Part shown: in pieces, positions 31,914 through 43,323 of the stretch | Position numbering within the stretch: position 1 is the first letter of the stretch | Layout: each line of letters begins with the position of its first letter | Assembly (NCBI GenBank): GCA_000467715.1 | Contig: AJFK01000318.1 | Location: 1-64,000, forward strand | DNA length: 64,000 nt | Direction of reading: 5' to 3' | Source of the DNA: Hysterium pulicare CBS 123377 | Taxonomy: Eukaryota > Ascomycota > Dothideomycetes > Hysteriales > Hysteriaceae | Translations under genes and position numbers: made by a program | The notes under the pieces: generated by a model | Told to the model about the DNA's origin: nothing | Seen by the model: only the letters and a program-made list of their open reading frames with translations | Database searches by the model: none

Positions 31914-33040
31914 TCATAGTCTCCGTCTTCGCTCATCACCAAAGTCCATGAACCGTGTACGCTCCCTCGCGTTCAACACACGTGGAGTTTGTGTCTGTGC
32001 GGCGCTCTGGTCGGGAGATATCGGTGGTGGCGCCGCATTGCTGGCATTGTGTATGATAGCAGTAAAGAGTCGATTGTGCGCTCTAATGAGGTAACCGTTT
32101 TGGTTTAGGATGGGATCAATGCGTCTGGAGAGTTCTCCTCTGGATAGGAGTCCTGTGATCAACTTGGTCAGTCTTGCTTGTAGTCAGAAGAATGTAAACT
32201 CTACCAATGAGAAAGACACCAATTGCATCTTTGTACTGTAGCCATGGCTGAGTGTCCATCATGCTTCGAAGCTCCGCTGCCAACAGCCTGGTATCAGATC
32301 TTACAGAGAGACCTAACTCAGAGTACGTGACGTACGTGTCGATTGGAGACTGCGTCCGCTGAGGAGATGGTGGAATCAGATCTGGGTCAACTGAAGAACC
32401 AGGTGGTAATTGAGGTGAAGGTGCCTGGAGTGACTTTGACGGATCTGCTGGTGTCTCCAGACGCTGGCGAGTGTCGCCCGGAAGGGTATTTGACGACGTT
32501 CCGTTCTTTCCAGACAGGTTCGAAGCTCCTAACTCATTGCCTGAATTTCCTGAGATCGGTAGATCTATCCGTTTACCTTCAATATCCTCGTGTTGTCTGT
32601 GTTGCTTATGATTGCTTTCCTCCGCGTGACCGGATTGAATCTGATCCGCTTGACCCGTTGGCTTTGGCTGGGTCGATTGCGGCTGTATCGATTGCGGCTG
32701 GGATGGTACTGGAAAGGTTGGTAGGATCTTGTCAGGACATAATTCTTCGGTCGCGCGTGCAAGATCATTGTACAACTGGAAGTTACGGGGCGAGCTGCCT
32801 AAAGATTTGCGAAGTCGAAACACGGCCTTCTCGATTGTCGGAGTACCTAATTGTAAAGCTGTGAGCCATTTTCTTCCTTCGATCCTGCGTAATCCCGGTG
32901 CACTTACTGGTTAAGACCTTGTCTTTGGCGTCTTGGAAGTCCTCGTATGCCTCATCGCCCAATTCCTTCTTCAGCTTCCTACTCAAAGCTGGGATTTCGG
33001 TCTTGAGTTTCGTATTTCGTGGTGTACCTCGCGGTGCCAT
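31914..33040 (-). CDS. PAH-like-domain protein F
   Basis: This is a 337-residue protein in three exons: 32908-33040, 32205-32846 and 31914-32152. Both introns have good donors (GTAAGT, GTAGAG) and join in phase. The N-terminal half is a helical domain: LSRKLKKELGDEAYEDFQDA, then VFRLRKSLGSS and NFQLYNDLARATEEL. It aligns with two copies in gene G. The middle is a low-complexity Gln/Pro/Ser region. The C-terminal region reads YKDAIGVFLIGLLSRGELSR and RIDPILNQNGYLIRAHNRL, and matches the C terminus of gene G. The pattern of four amphipathic helices with a conserved Y-x-D-F and an L-x-G-N/S-P...F/Y-N-D-F near the end recalls Sin3 paired amphipathic helix domains. That likeness is by eye only. 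Confidence 0.7.
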
Positions 33041-33858
33041 TGTCAATGTGCGTGGCCAGTTAGAGAAATTGAGCAGTGCTGAGGTTTTGAAATACGGACT
33101 ATGCCAGGGCAGTGGTATGGCCTGAATAGTGATACGTGCAGAAATAGTGAGGTGGGTTTTCAAAAGGAAGAGAGGAGTTAAGGCGACTTATGTGCTTTGG
33201 CCAAGCCCTTCTGATGAAAGAGTCATCGAAGCGAATCGAGCTCAGCGACAAAGAGTGAATGTACTCGGTGTCCATTTTTATCATCATCAGCGTTGCACCG
33301 GTGCATTCGGTAGCTTTTCCGCCTGTGAAGCCGAAGTAGAGGGATTTCCTGGTGAAAAGTAATCACACGAGCCGACAGTAGATAGAATCTGATAGTTTGT
33401 AAATTGGAAGGTATCTAATCACCATATCTTACTCGCACTTCCTGTTCATCAAAGGTCTCAGCTGCTTTGAATCCTGTAAAAGTAGTCTTGCTCAGCTTGA
33501 AATTAGACAGCAAATATAACAGACCAGAAGATAAAATTCACTAACAGTGGGTCTGCTCATTTAGCCTGGGATTTATTATGATAGCTGGGGCTATTTTCGT
33601 GGCGACATGGTGCGCATATCAAGGGTTTGAAGATCTATGCCATGGGACGTATATCATGTCTTCTTGCTTTCAACAGAAAGCTCAAACACATCGCATAAAG
33701 AAACAATCAGAAGCAAACCAGTGATTCATTCATCTCAGACCTGAGCTCCTACCGAATAGAGCCAGTTAAATCCTATAAATTTTGAGTTACTCTCATGAAC
33801 CTTTAACAGTCTACCATCGCATCTCCAGATTCTATGCCAAAGCCCATTGCCACCAGAG
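33041..33858. other. Intergenic between F and G
   Basis: This is the upstream region of gene F and downstream region of gene G (both minus strand). No other feature is recognised. Confidence 0.4.
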
Positions 33859-36091
33859 CTACTGAATTGGTCCATACTTCATATTTTCATAGCTCTCCGG
33901 TGTCCCGTACTGCATTTGCTCAAGGTAATCCTTCAGCAACATGGGACGTTCGCCAGGCGTCCAAGCTTCAGAGGGAATTCCTAATGCCATTCGCCGCTCT
34001 ACATTTGACTTCATTGCTTCGACAAGTTTATCATGTGCTTCGATCCGGACTCGGTCTACGCTCAAGATTGGAATAATGGTGTCCCAAATCTCATTTTCGT
34101 TCTGGTAGAAACCTATTACCAAAACGTGTTAGTCTATGTTCAAGGAGGCGTATTGCAGAGTGAGCTTGACTTACCACTTACGCCACAGCTAAATGCGGCA
34201 ATGAAATTTGGCCAATCATCCGGACCAATTACGCATTCCAAGTCATCGAGTAGAGGGCCCTCGTCGATCTCCGTCATCAGTCGACCATTAATATCAGCCT
34301 CTGCAAGTGATGGCTCGGAGACATCTGGGACCTTTTGGATGTCCGATAGCGCGACATGCGCGACGGGCGGTTGAGATTGAGCGCCACCCAACCAATCCGA
34401 GTCATCCAGGAAGGAAGCTTGAACCTGAGTGCCATCTACATCATCTGGATTTTCGAGGGGTTCAAGGAGATGCGCACGACCATCATCTGCATTATCATCC
34501 GCGATATTGTTTGGATTCCGCCATTCATACCCGTCCGCATCGAAATATGGGCCCACATCTTCTGGGATCGGATCTCCGTTGATATATGGGTCGCGAAAAT
34601 GATCCACTTGATCTGGATCCTGTACCTGTGGCGGTTCAATTGGTCCCTCGTCTGGATTGCTGACCGCAGGATCTGCTTCCTCTTTGGCATCATCCATAAC
34701 GGTATCCTGATCTTCTACTTGGTTTGAACCGTCTATTTCAGATGACTTGTCCAAGATCTCCTTGAATGAGTTGTCCGAGAGCTCCTTGTGGTCATCAGCG
34801 ACAGGTCGAGCTTCTAGAGAATGAGCATGGTTGGGCTCGACATCCTGAGGGCCTCCAGATTGGTTCGATTCTCGCATCCCTGGTGCTTGGTCAACAGACG
34901 ACCCCTCGGATGACTCCTCGTGTAACTCCTCAGTGAACTCTTCAAGTAGTGATTTAGACAATTCAGACAACTCAGGTACTTCAAGCTCCTCAGAGGAGTC
35001 CGATAACGCAGACTCAAGGAAGTCAGATGACTTTGATAATTCAGGCTCAAAGAAATCAGATACGTCCGATAACTCAGGCGGCGAAGGCGACCTAGACAAC
35101 TCTGACAACTCCGATGATTCCTGCCTAGTGGAATCTTGCTTTTTATCGAAGACATCATCCATTGCCTCTTGTTTGTCATCGTCTTGCTTGCTGTCATCTT
35201 CCGCCTGATATTTTCCAGACGAGGCTTCAGAGTTCTGGTCATCAGACGAAGCTTCTGGATCGGCATCTTCCGGACCATCAAATATCGGAGGTATATTAAA
35301 CTTCGACCTATCGATGATATTGGCGAAATCGTTGTGGAGTTTGATGCTAAGCGGGTTTCCGTTCAACATATTCTCCATCTGCTTTGCGGAATCGCCGTAA
35401 TTACCAACGCCTGTTACATAATTAGAAAATGTTCCTGGCACCAATTAAATAGTTGCAACTTACCTGCCATATAGTCTCGTCGTACAGAGTCGTAGAGCTT
35501 GAAAGCTGACGGACCCATAGACTTACGAAGCTCTCGTATAATTCGGGCTTCTTCAATCTTAGCCTCGGATGGTTGGCTAGATGTTCTTGAATTGGCTTTC
35601 GTAGCCTTGGTCTTCGTGACCTTGGTTTTTGGTACGGGTGCCTTGGCTTGCTTGGACTCTTTCGCCGCCTTCAGATTCTCGCTTGATATGTCTTCCTCCA
35701 GATCAGGAAACTTCTTAAGTATTTCCTTGGCTGGATCCCGGAGCTTCCAGATTGCCATATGAATTTCAATGTTCCGGCGCTCGAGCCCAAGGATCATTTC
35801 AATCTGCACTATGGCTTCCTTCGTAGTGGCTGCGCCTTTCCAGATGTCCTCGTTCAGATCCGAATACATCCGATATGCCTGTGAGCCGAGAGCCTTTTTA
35901 AGCTCTGCATTCAGAGCTTCTAACTCTTTCTTCTCCGGGCTCTTCTCTATGTTCGAAGCCTTAGGAGCGGCTTTAGGCGTAGCTAGGATTGGAGCCGTAG
36001 CTTTCGTGAGTTTCGTGCGTTTCTTCGCGGGACCATCATCGTTGCCTGACCCTGCGGAGTTCTTTCGACGGTTCGCTTGATTTTTCGCCAT
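33859..36091 (-). CDS. PAH-like-domain protein G, large paralogue of F
   Basis: This is a 705-residue protein in three exons: 35464-36091, 34175-35410 and 33859-34112. A basic N terminus (RRKNSAGSGNDDGPAKKRTK) looks like a nuclear signal. Two successive helical domains follow: LNAELKKALGSQAYRMYSDL with IVQIEMILGLE, and IIRELRKSMGPSAFKLYDSV with QMENMLNGNPLSIKLHNDFA. A Lys/Ala/Thr-rich linker (KTKVTKTKATKANSR) separates them. The central third is strongly acidic with Ser/Glu/Leu repeats (ELSDVSDFFEPELSKSSDFL). The C terminus (DDWPNFIAAFSCGVSGFYQN, then IIPILSVDRVRIEAHDKL) matches the last domain of F. It lies 818 bp upstream of F on the same strand, so a tandem duplication is likely. The function is unknown; a corepressor-like scaffold is inference. 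Confidence 0.75.
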
Positions 36092-36436
36092 TTTTGTTTC
36101 GGACTTGGTGGTTGCCTCGTCAGGTGAAGCTCAAACTCCGTTGGTGGTGGGAAGAGAGGCAGCGATGGGCCTTTTTGTTTTTCGGTAGTTCGATGAAAGC
36201 TGGCTATTGGATGAATTAGTCCTGTGAATGTCCTCGACATTGTTGAATTATAAGCTCGCATTGATGGCCACACAGGGTCTGATTTCCCTGAAAGACTTCA
36301 CACAACCTAGGCAGCCCTCACATTGTTAACGTTCATATACCACGTTCTCCTCTTTCCGCATAGCTGGATTGACCTGTACGACACGCACGAATTGGCTTTC
36401 TCTGCCGCAAGCCTTACCAACAGGTCTCTTATTTTG

Positions 36437-37168
36437 CTATCCTTGGCCATGTCCAGTTGACAAAAGGTCCCGTTTCCGCCAAGCATCGGGGAAGCGTGCA
36501 TTGAACTCCTCCTGCAATTGTTCCATATCAGGGTTTGGGTTGGCCTTGAATGCGTCCGCAACGAACTGTCGCTCTGGGGGCAGATTGGTCTGCTTCGGTT
36601 CTTCTAAGCCAGTGGGTCCATCTTCCTCGACGGTAACTGGCTGTTCTGCCCTCACTTTGGCGGCACGCTTGTTTGGATTCTCCTTCACAGGCCTTGGGCG
36701 GCGATTTGGTTTGTGATGCCTAGGAATTTTGGCCAGACTCCAGGCTTGGCTGGTGGGAGCGAAGTTGGTCGTTACCATGGTTGGGGCTGGGGCTGGGGCT
36801 GGCAGAATAGACCTGAAGGAGCTGCCGGTGCCGTTGATAGGTGCAATGGATGCACCTGCTGAGGAGGCGGGAGGAGGCAGAGTAGAGGCTTCTGCTTAAA
36901 TGGAGTTAGCTTGGGTGACTGAATTGGAAAAATACATACATTCAGCAGCAGCACCACCGTAGAGATTATCTGCCACCGAATCTATCATCTCGTCCGACAT
37001 CAGTGAGAGTGATACCCTCCCGGAAATGAGATCGTCGAAGGTGTCCTTGGCCCTGTTTGCTGTTTCAGGAGTGATAGCATCTGTGGTGTTCGTGGTGACC
37101 TCGGAGGCTTCGTATGGTGCAGAGGTTCGCATGGAAGCCATGTCGCTGGTAGCTACAGTGCGATGCAT
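36437..37168 (-). CDS. Motif-family protein H, short
   Basis: This is a 228-residue protein in two exons, 36940-37168 and 36437-36894, with a 45-nt intron (GTATGT...CATTTAAG). The N-terminal half is helical (ANRAKDTFDDLISGRVSLSL), then comes an Ala/Pro-rich linker ending PAPAPAPT. A basic stretch follows (KIPRHHKPNRRPRPVKENPN), and then one helical family block: PERQFVADAFKANPNPDMEQ with EEFNARFPDAWRKRD. It ends abruptly after TGHGQG, and the next frame stays open for about 40 codons downstream, so the block may be cut short by a frameshift. The start could instead be an ATG 10 codons further in. Confidence 0.6.
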
Positions 37169-39382
37169 GGAATCAGGGGCAATAAGCCGTGGTCGTGGTT
37201 TCCGTTCTGCTAGACGTCGGAGCGATAGATGTAGAGAGATTGTAGCAACGGAGAGAATAGTGTTCGTTGAGGTGTGCAAAAGAAATTGAAGCCGCGCAGA
37301 TCCGGTGAAGGCCTGTGAACACTGAACGCGGTCGCGATGGAAAACAAAACTTGCCACGCGCAGGTCCCACACAATGCTTCAGCGGTAATTAGAGTAGAAG
37401 ATTTCACGGAAAAGGAAGTGAGAGGCTTGGGTAGCTACAGGAGAATAGAATTAAAGTGCATTGCTTCAAAAGCTCGACATTATTGTCATGTCAACAATGC
37501 ATCTTAAAATGGCAAAGCTGTGTGGGAATGTTGCCATAGGCCTACCAAAAAGGTGCAGAAGCAGCCGTTATCGTTGTATTACAATAATAACGCTGCAATC
37601 AGTACAGCCTGCTCAGAATACATCTTCCTCCGGAAGGATTACAGGCAAAATTGGAGGGAAAGCCTCAGTAATGCAGTGATTACTGTTGAACAAATAAAGA
37701 ACCCTTACTGAGATGTTCTTGAGTTGCAACGAAATCTAATGCTCTCGTAATTGCATAGGTATTGAACTTTGTCCCCAAATACTGGATTATCAGCAGGATA
37801 TTTGCTCTAAGAGGGCAGAATCTCCAAAATTAACCTTCTGCAGACCTTTAAGCTGTGCGAGTCTATGAAGTTATACTATAGTAAGTAAAGAAGAGTTCTC
37901 AAATGCAAGTCTGGCTGCCAAGCAAGCTCGTCACCTAGGCGGCGGCAGTGTCCTCCGCGCCCTCTCGCTTCTCAACACCATGCTGCTGCTGCAAAATAGA
38001 TCAAAATTAGATTAAAAAAGAACCACCAATTAGAAATAGTAAACAGGAATGGCAAAACCAAAAAAACGCAGGCTCAGGCCTGCCAGCCCTTTGGAATAAC
38101 CTATCAGTTTTGGTCCTTGCGGGCGTCGAACCCTAGCAAAAAAAGTACCCAGTCGTGTAGGGCGGAAAACTGCTTATTAGGCGGTTCTTCACTTGATGGT
38201 GCTAAGAAGGTATTAAGAAACGGGAAGGTAATTGAACGTACAATCTTAGGTCAAGACGTTAGTCTTGTGAGTACTTTATGTCGGTGGTCATGTACTCTAA
38301 CCACCGTGACCTGTGGGCCATTGTTAATAGTAGGGCTCAATTAATTAATATATATAGGAAAGGGCTATGCAGAATGACAATATTATGGAGGGCGGGGATG
38401 TTATCACTGCCAGAGATCCAAAGGTGGTACACGCTAGTGCGCACTAAATTTTACGTTTCACATTGACTTGGGAATGGAAATGGGGTGATCAGGCCACTTT
38501 TACTTGGAGGGTTTCTTCTATGGGATTCGGGGGAGTCTGCTTGGCACCAGCGCGCTGCGGCATTTGCGGAGGTCAGTATATCTCCGTTACAGAACCACAA
38601 AGTATTTGCTGGGGAAGGAATACGGATACATCCACATTATTTGCAGGTTTTAGAGGCTGCAACACACGGAAACTTATAATGACTTAGCTACTTTAAATGT
38701 ACTCTTTAGAGGTTTATTTCGGGCATATTTAGCAACATCGACAGTCCAGGGGATGTTGAGCATCATGTCTTCCGCATCTTTACAGAGTCGAATGCTTGAG
38801 ATGATTCTCCTGCTGCACAGAAGGAGATTAGGGGAAAGGAGGTCGCAGGTAGTGATTCGTCGGAGATCTGGCCCCTGAATTCGCGGGTTTTCGAGAGATA
38901 GGGCGGTTTCGAGGTCTCCTGGCCACAATATTCGGAAAAACAATTGTTCGAAAGGCTCACAAAGACAAAGATATTAATTTTGAAGTCAATTGTTAATGAG
39001 ATGAAGTGGAAGCCAAGCTTTGATTACGTTCAAGTAATTATTTTAGCCTATAGTAGCGGTGGCAGCAGATGTGGCGCTTTCCTGCGGAATGCCGACAGCC
39101 GGGAATGCAACCAACACCAAACTGCAGATCATTACGACTCCATCCGTTCCATCAAAAGGCCATCTCCATCTGGCTTGTATTTCGGCATAAATTCGAAGGA
39201 TCCAACATGGTGATTCCCTCATGGATTGTATGGACTTGAATAAGGAGGTTTTCGAAGAACTCTGCATGCTGCGACACCGGAGAGCAAACTCGAATGGAGA
39301 GAAAACGGGATTTTTAATTGCTGACTATCAAATTGATATAGGCGTTACTTCGAACAGTACTCATGTACTTACTGTGATCGCA
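37169..39382. other. Intergenic, AT-rich, with a SINE-like candidate
   Basis: No protein gene is recognised. A tRNA-like promoter pair on the minus strand near 38225-38330 is listed separately. Open frames here are short and unsupported. Confidence 0.4.
38100..38330 (-). mobile_element. Candidate tRNA-derived SINE (weak)
   Basis: On the minus strand a D-arm/A-box-like string GGTGGTTAGAGTACATGACC (about 38288-38307) is followed about 60 nt later by a B-box-like GTACGTTCAATTAC (38228-38241). A small stem CAAGA...TCTTG lies between them, where an anticodon arm would be. That spacing suits an RNA polymerase III internal promoter. Downstream, a T-rich stretch and a second B-box-like string (GGGTTCGACGCCC) occur near 38130. 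The arms do not fold into a functional tRNA, so a SINE relic is the likeliest reading. No target-site duplication was identified. Confidence 0.3.
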
Positions 39383-40342
39383 TTAAAAGACTTCTAACTC
39401 TTGCATGGTCCAATCCCACAATTTCTGCGCCAAGGCCGCATCCTGCGCTTCCGCTCTCCTCAGGGTCGTTAGCTCTCCCACGGGTTCGTAATATCTGCCA
39501 TTCTCGATCTTATCTTTATCACTTGTCGCGGCCCAACACGTATTGTATGCCCCCTTCTCCGGCGTAAGCATCTTCCAGAAAGTCGTCCCATAGATAAGAG
39601 CCTTGCCCCAGAATCCCTGCCTCTCGGTCACAAGTTCGGTCTTTACAACGCCTGGATGGATGGCCACCGACGTAACCCGAGGATATAACTTGGAAATTTG
39701 AAGAGCGGTCAGGATGTTTGCGATCTTGGTCTGACCGTATCGGGTCCATCCACCTGTTACCCAGAGCTCTTGTGTGGTTTTGAGAGAATCAAAGTCGATC
39801 CCTCGCTTAGGTGCGAAGGCATAGGCTTGCGAGGTAAGCATTATGATCCGTACATCTGCATTTGGTTCTTCCGCTGTACGCAACAAGGTCGGGAGGAGCA
39901 GCTTAATAATGAGAGTATGTGCCATGTGATTTATACCAAATTGGAGCTCGTACCCATCCGAGGTAAGAGCTGGTGGCTGATTCATAATGCCAGCATTGCA
40001 AATCAAGACGTCGAGTCTCTTGTGTTTGAACTTTTCCGTTATTTCAGCCTTGATCGCCTTCAGGTCGCCATTATCGCATTGGATAAACGTAAGCGATGCA
40101 TTCGGAGCGACTGCTTTTACTCTAGATTCCGTTGCTTCTGCGCCTTTCGCATTGCGACCTGTGAAGTATATGTGCTCCGGATTGTGTTTCGCAAAATGGA
40201 CGATTGCTTCCACGCCTATTCCACTGGTCCCTAGAGCTTGTTAGCGTGTCCATGGAACGTAAGTGCGATCTTGTGTACCTCCAGTAATGAAAATGACTTT
40301 CCCTGAAAGGTCTGGGATATCTTTTTCTGGCTCGTATTTCAT
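39383..40342 (-). CDS. Short-chain dehydrogenase, retinol-dehydrogenase/WWOX-like
   Basis: This SDR of 303 residues is in exons 40279-40342 and 39383-40230, with a 48-nt intron again splitting the cofactor motif. The joined N terminus reads DLSGKVIFITGGTSGIGVEA, with the TGxxxGxG motif. RLDVLICNAGIMNQP supplies the NAG motif. GWTRYGQTKIANILTA holds the catalytic YxxxK, and IHPGVVKTELVT is the post-catalytic PG motif. Length and the INHMAHTLIIKLLLP string fit the group of retinol-dehydrogenase and WW-domain-oxidoreductase-like SDRs, which are often lipid- or xenobiotic-active. The substrate is not predictable. All key residues are present. Confidence 0.9.
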
Positions 40343-40957
40343 ATTGTCAGTCGTTCCGTACAAACTAGGGAGAAAGTGAGAGGTTGGATGAGAAGGATGC
40401 AAACCTGTATACTGAAACCTCGAGACATTCCATCTCTTTATCAAAGAATCCACTATCGTAGACTTGGTGTTGGATCGGCGAGATTCTAGGCCGGGTGTGG
40501 CTTGACTCGCGGCAAAACCTTCCTCCGAGCATCTTCTACGGACAAAATCTTTCGGACTTCTCCTTGGCATATCAAGAACACATGTAGGTCTTAGACTACT
40601 TACGATCTCTACTTTCCTACATCTACGAAGGTTACTACTGCGTAAAAAATCCAATTGAGCTCTGAGACGTGAAACAAATGGCGATTACGTCACCAACGTC
40701 ACCTCCTTCAATGCTGGTAACAAGGTTGCTGATTCTGTGAAGTCTGGAAGGTTTTCTATTGATTCTCCTTGATTTTATGATTTGTTAGAGGGTTATACCT
40801 CTATTTTCTGAATTCTAGCCTTTCTGAGACATCTGATTGGTCGGAAATAGTCGACCGCTTCTGGAAAAGAGATAAAATCATTTCTCATCTTTCCCATTCA
40901 GTCAATACTGGACCCACGCACCCAGCCTTCGCATCAGTCCTCCGTGCAGTGTCATTC
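40343..40957. other. Intergenic between SDR and gene I
   Basis: This holds the SDR promoter (minus strand) and the 3' region of gene I. No gene is recognised. Confidence 0.4.
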
Positions 40958-41707
40958 TCAGTTCGTTCCTTCATCACGAGCAGCCTTGGCCTTGTTGAGC
41001 TTGTCCTGGCAGGCTACGATATCCTGGGCGACATCCACGTTGATCTGATAGAGCGTTTCATAGTACTCTACAGCCTTCAAAGCCTTCTCGATCAGCTCGT
41101 CTCCTTCCAGACGGCGTACGTAGTCTTCCTTAACCCCCATCAGCTTTTCGACACCGTTCTTGTCTCCTTCCTCTTCAGCAGTGGAAGAAGTCTTCCAATC
41201 GATAGCCTTGATGACCTTGTCGAGAAATTGCCATCCATGATCTTCTTTGGTGCCAAAGTGATCTCCGAAGCTCTTTTCTTTGTACTCGTTCTGAAGGGCG
41301 TTGTTCTCCTTCACCATCTGAGGGAGGTGATTTTTGGCGATAGACAGGATAAGATTATGTACCTGCCTCTCGCCAGCCTTGGTGCCGGATATACGTCGGG
41401 GATGATCTTCACATAGATCCTTCAGCGCGACCGTGATGGTTCCGATTGGGTCAGCAGAACCGGTTGATACGATCTTGCTCGGGTGTGTAGGGTCATCTAT
41501 CTTGACATAGAAGACTAGATTGTCAAGCCAACGCGGGAAGCAACCACACGGATCTAGTTGCAAACGTTTCGTGAGATCCTTGGGGAGCTCATACTCCTTG
41601 GGAGCCGTAGAGGCCGTAGTTGTTGGCGGAATGGCCGCAGAGGAGGCTCCAGCCGTAAGAGAAGCAGGATTAACTGCCATTGGGGCAATTGGGGCTTTGG
41701 GAGGCAT
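40958..41707 (-). CDS. Hypothetical protein I
   Basis: This single-exon protein of 249 residues starts MPPKAPIAPMAVN at 41707, similar in style to genes C and F. An Ala/Thr-rich lead is followed by a probable folded region (LQLDPCGCFPRWLDNLVFYV, then ISGTKAGERQVHNLILSIAK). The charged helical C terminus (RRLEGDELIEKALKAVEYYE, then CQDKLNKAKAARDEG) may form a coiled coil. It lacks both family blocks, and no domain is recognised. It shares its short upstream region (about 580 bp) with the divergent gene J, so the two could be co-expressed. Confidence 0.65.
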   Translation of the reverse strand: MPPKAPIAPMAVNPASLTAGASSAAIPPTTTASTAPKEYELPKDLTKRLQLDPCGCFPRWLDNLVFYVKIDDPTHPSKIVSTGSADPIGTITVALKDLCEDHPRRISGTKAGERQVHNLILSIAKNHLPQMVKENNALQNEYKEKSFGDHFGTKEDHGWQFLDKVIKAIDWKTSSTAEEEGDKNGVEKLMGVKEDYVRRLEGDELIEKALKAVEYYETLYQINVDVAQDIVACQDKLNKAKAARDEGTN

Positions 41708-42285
41708 TGTTGTACTGTATTGAAGCCTGATTCTTTGGCAAATTAGCAGGTTGATCGCAATGGACACCAGGGCTTCGAGGCTAGAGAGCTGATGCTGACG
41801 CGGGCGGAAGCTTGCTGTATCCGCTGGCGTACAGGCCAATCGTATTGAGGAGCCGGAGGGGAACGAAAGATGTAAGGAGGATCACAGTTCAAACGCGTTG
41901 TGCAGATGGCGGGGTGCGAAACTGGAGGGGTTTCGAAAAAGGGGTAACTCACTGATTCAGACAGCCTCCGTGATGGTACAAAGAGACCTCTAGAGAGTGA
42001 ACTACCTTCTGGAGGATTGTGTAGTCAAAGGGGTGGTGCTTGTAGACTTGAAGGAAGCTCCGGGGTAGGTGTGTTGTTGATGTTGAAGAACAACACTGGC
42101 CTAGTGCGTCATCACCTAGCCAAGGATTTGTAAGTGAATGTTTATCAGGTGCCAACGCTTTCTGAATGAAAGCGAAAGCTTCACTCAAAACACCTCACAG
42201 TAAGTATCCCATTTCCTACACGTCTTGAACAAAGATCTTTCAGACCCCTGATTCCAGGAACAGGATCAAACAAACATCCATCAAA
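41708..42285. other. Divergent promoter region of genes I and J
   Basis: Genes I (minus) and J (plus) start on either side. No distinct operator or repeat was noticed. Confidence 0.4.
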
Positions 42286-43323
42286 ATGGATACAGCACCT
42301 CGAGACCAATCCGAAAAGGGTGCAAAACCCACAATCCGCGAGCGGGCTGCCAGTAGTGGCCACCTCGTGCACTACCAACACATCCTCGACAAGCTTGAGG
42401 TTCCCCTCCTGCCCTATTCCAACTCCTCCGAACGCTCTACAAACCCGCCTGGAACAGCTTTGACATGGGCGGAACTCCTACAGATAACCCTTCGAAGTGT
42501 GGACTTCGGCACCGACGTCGTGCAGCAACTCCACATCTTCATCAACCAAGAGCTGCTTCCAGACGAAATAGAGAGAAACAAAGAGCTGTTGTCGCGAGTC
42601 TACTTCATGAAAAGACTGTCGCTGAGCTTGTATCTGAGATGGGATTGGATCTTCTCGGACCAGAAAGAACTGGCGAGAGTGAAGTCTACCCTCGGGAAAG
42701 AGAAGTACTGGAGATCAGCATCTGGACGTGCAGGTGGAGGATCAGGTTTGCGTCCAGCTGCATCTGCAGCAGTGACGATGGCACCGTCGGAAGCCTTTGT
42801 GGCTTCAGATCAGACTCCTCAGACTCCACAGCGGCGAAGGGTGAGTGAGAGAGAAGTTCAGTGGTTGCTCGGTGCAGCTACGCCTCAGATGAATCCTACA
42901 ACAGCATCGTCATATGACTCTACACCTCAGACAAATCTCACGCCTGTTCCTCTTCCCACAGTCCCAGAGTCAACCGCAGAAGCTCCCATTGTACTCCCTC
43001 CTGCAATCGCCACTTGTCCAGCCTGCTCGGCTATCGCAAGCACCATTCCAACCAAGAATCTCAAAAAGCGCCTCGAACACGTCCAAGATAGAGTCATTGG
43101 TCGATCCAACAAACTCAATGACATGCTTCTCGTCACGGAAGAGCAGATCAAGCGATGGTCTGCGCCGCTACTTTTGATCAAAACATGTGCGGTGTTGCAC
43201 GCCTATGAGGAGTTGAAGAGGTGCAATGTCACGTTGGAAGAGTATGAGAAGAATGGATGGGAGGGGATTGAGGAGTGGTCTTTGACAGGGTTTGAGAGGG
43301 AAAGAAAGGAGGATAAGGAATGA
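42286..43323 (+). CDS. Hypothetical protein J
   Basis: This is a single-exon protein of 345 residues whose ATG has a strong context (CAAAATGG). The N-terminal part is helical (DVVQQLHIFINQELLPDEIE, then SRVYFMKRLSLSLYLRWDWI), the middle is Pro/Thr/Gln-rich, and the C-terminal part starts with a CPACSAIAS cysteine pair. It continues as a probable coiled coil (KNLKKRLEHVQDRVIGRSNK, then LLVTEEQIKRW). The end is Glu/Arg/Lys-rich. It carries neither family block and no domain is recognised. Confidence 0.65.
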   Translation: MDTAPRDQSEKGAKPTIRERAASSGHLVHYQHILDKLEVPLLPYSNSSERSTNPPGTALTWAELLQITLRSVDFGTDVVQQLHIFINQELLPDEIERNKELLSRVYFMKRLSLSLYLRWDWIFSDQKELARVKSTLGKEKYWRSASGRAGGGSGLRPAASAAVTMAPSEAFVASDQTPQTPQRRRVSEREVQWLLGAATPQMNPTTASSYDSTPQTNLTPVPLPTVPESTAEAPIVLPPAIATCPACSAIASTIPTKNLKKRLEHVQDRVIGRSNKLNDMLLVTEEQIKRWSAPLLLIKTCAVLHAYEELKRCNVTLEEYEKNGWEGIEEWSLTGFERERKEDKE

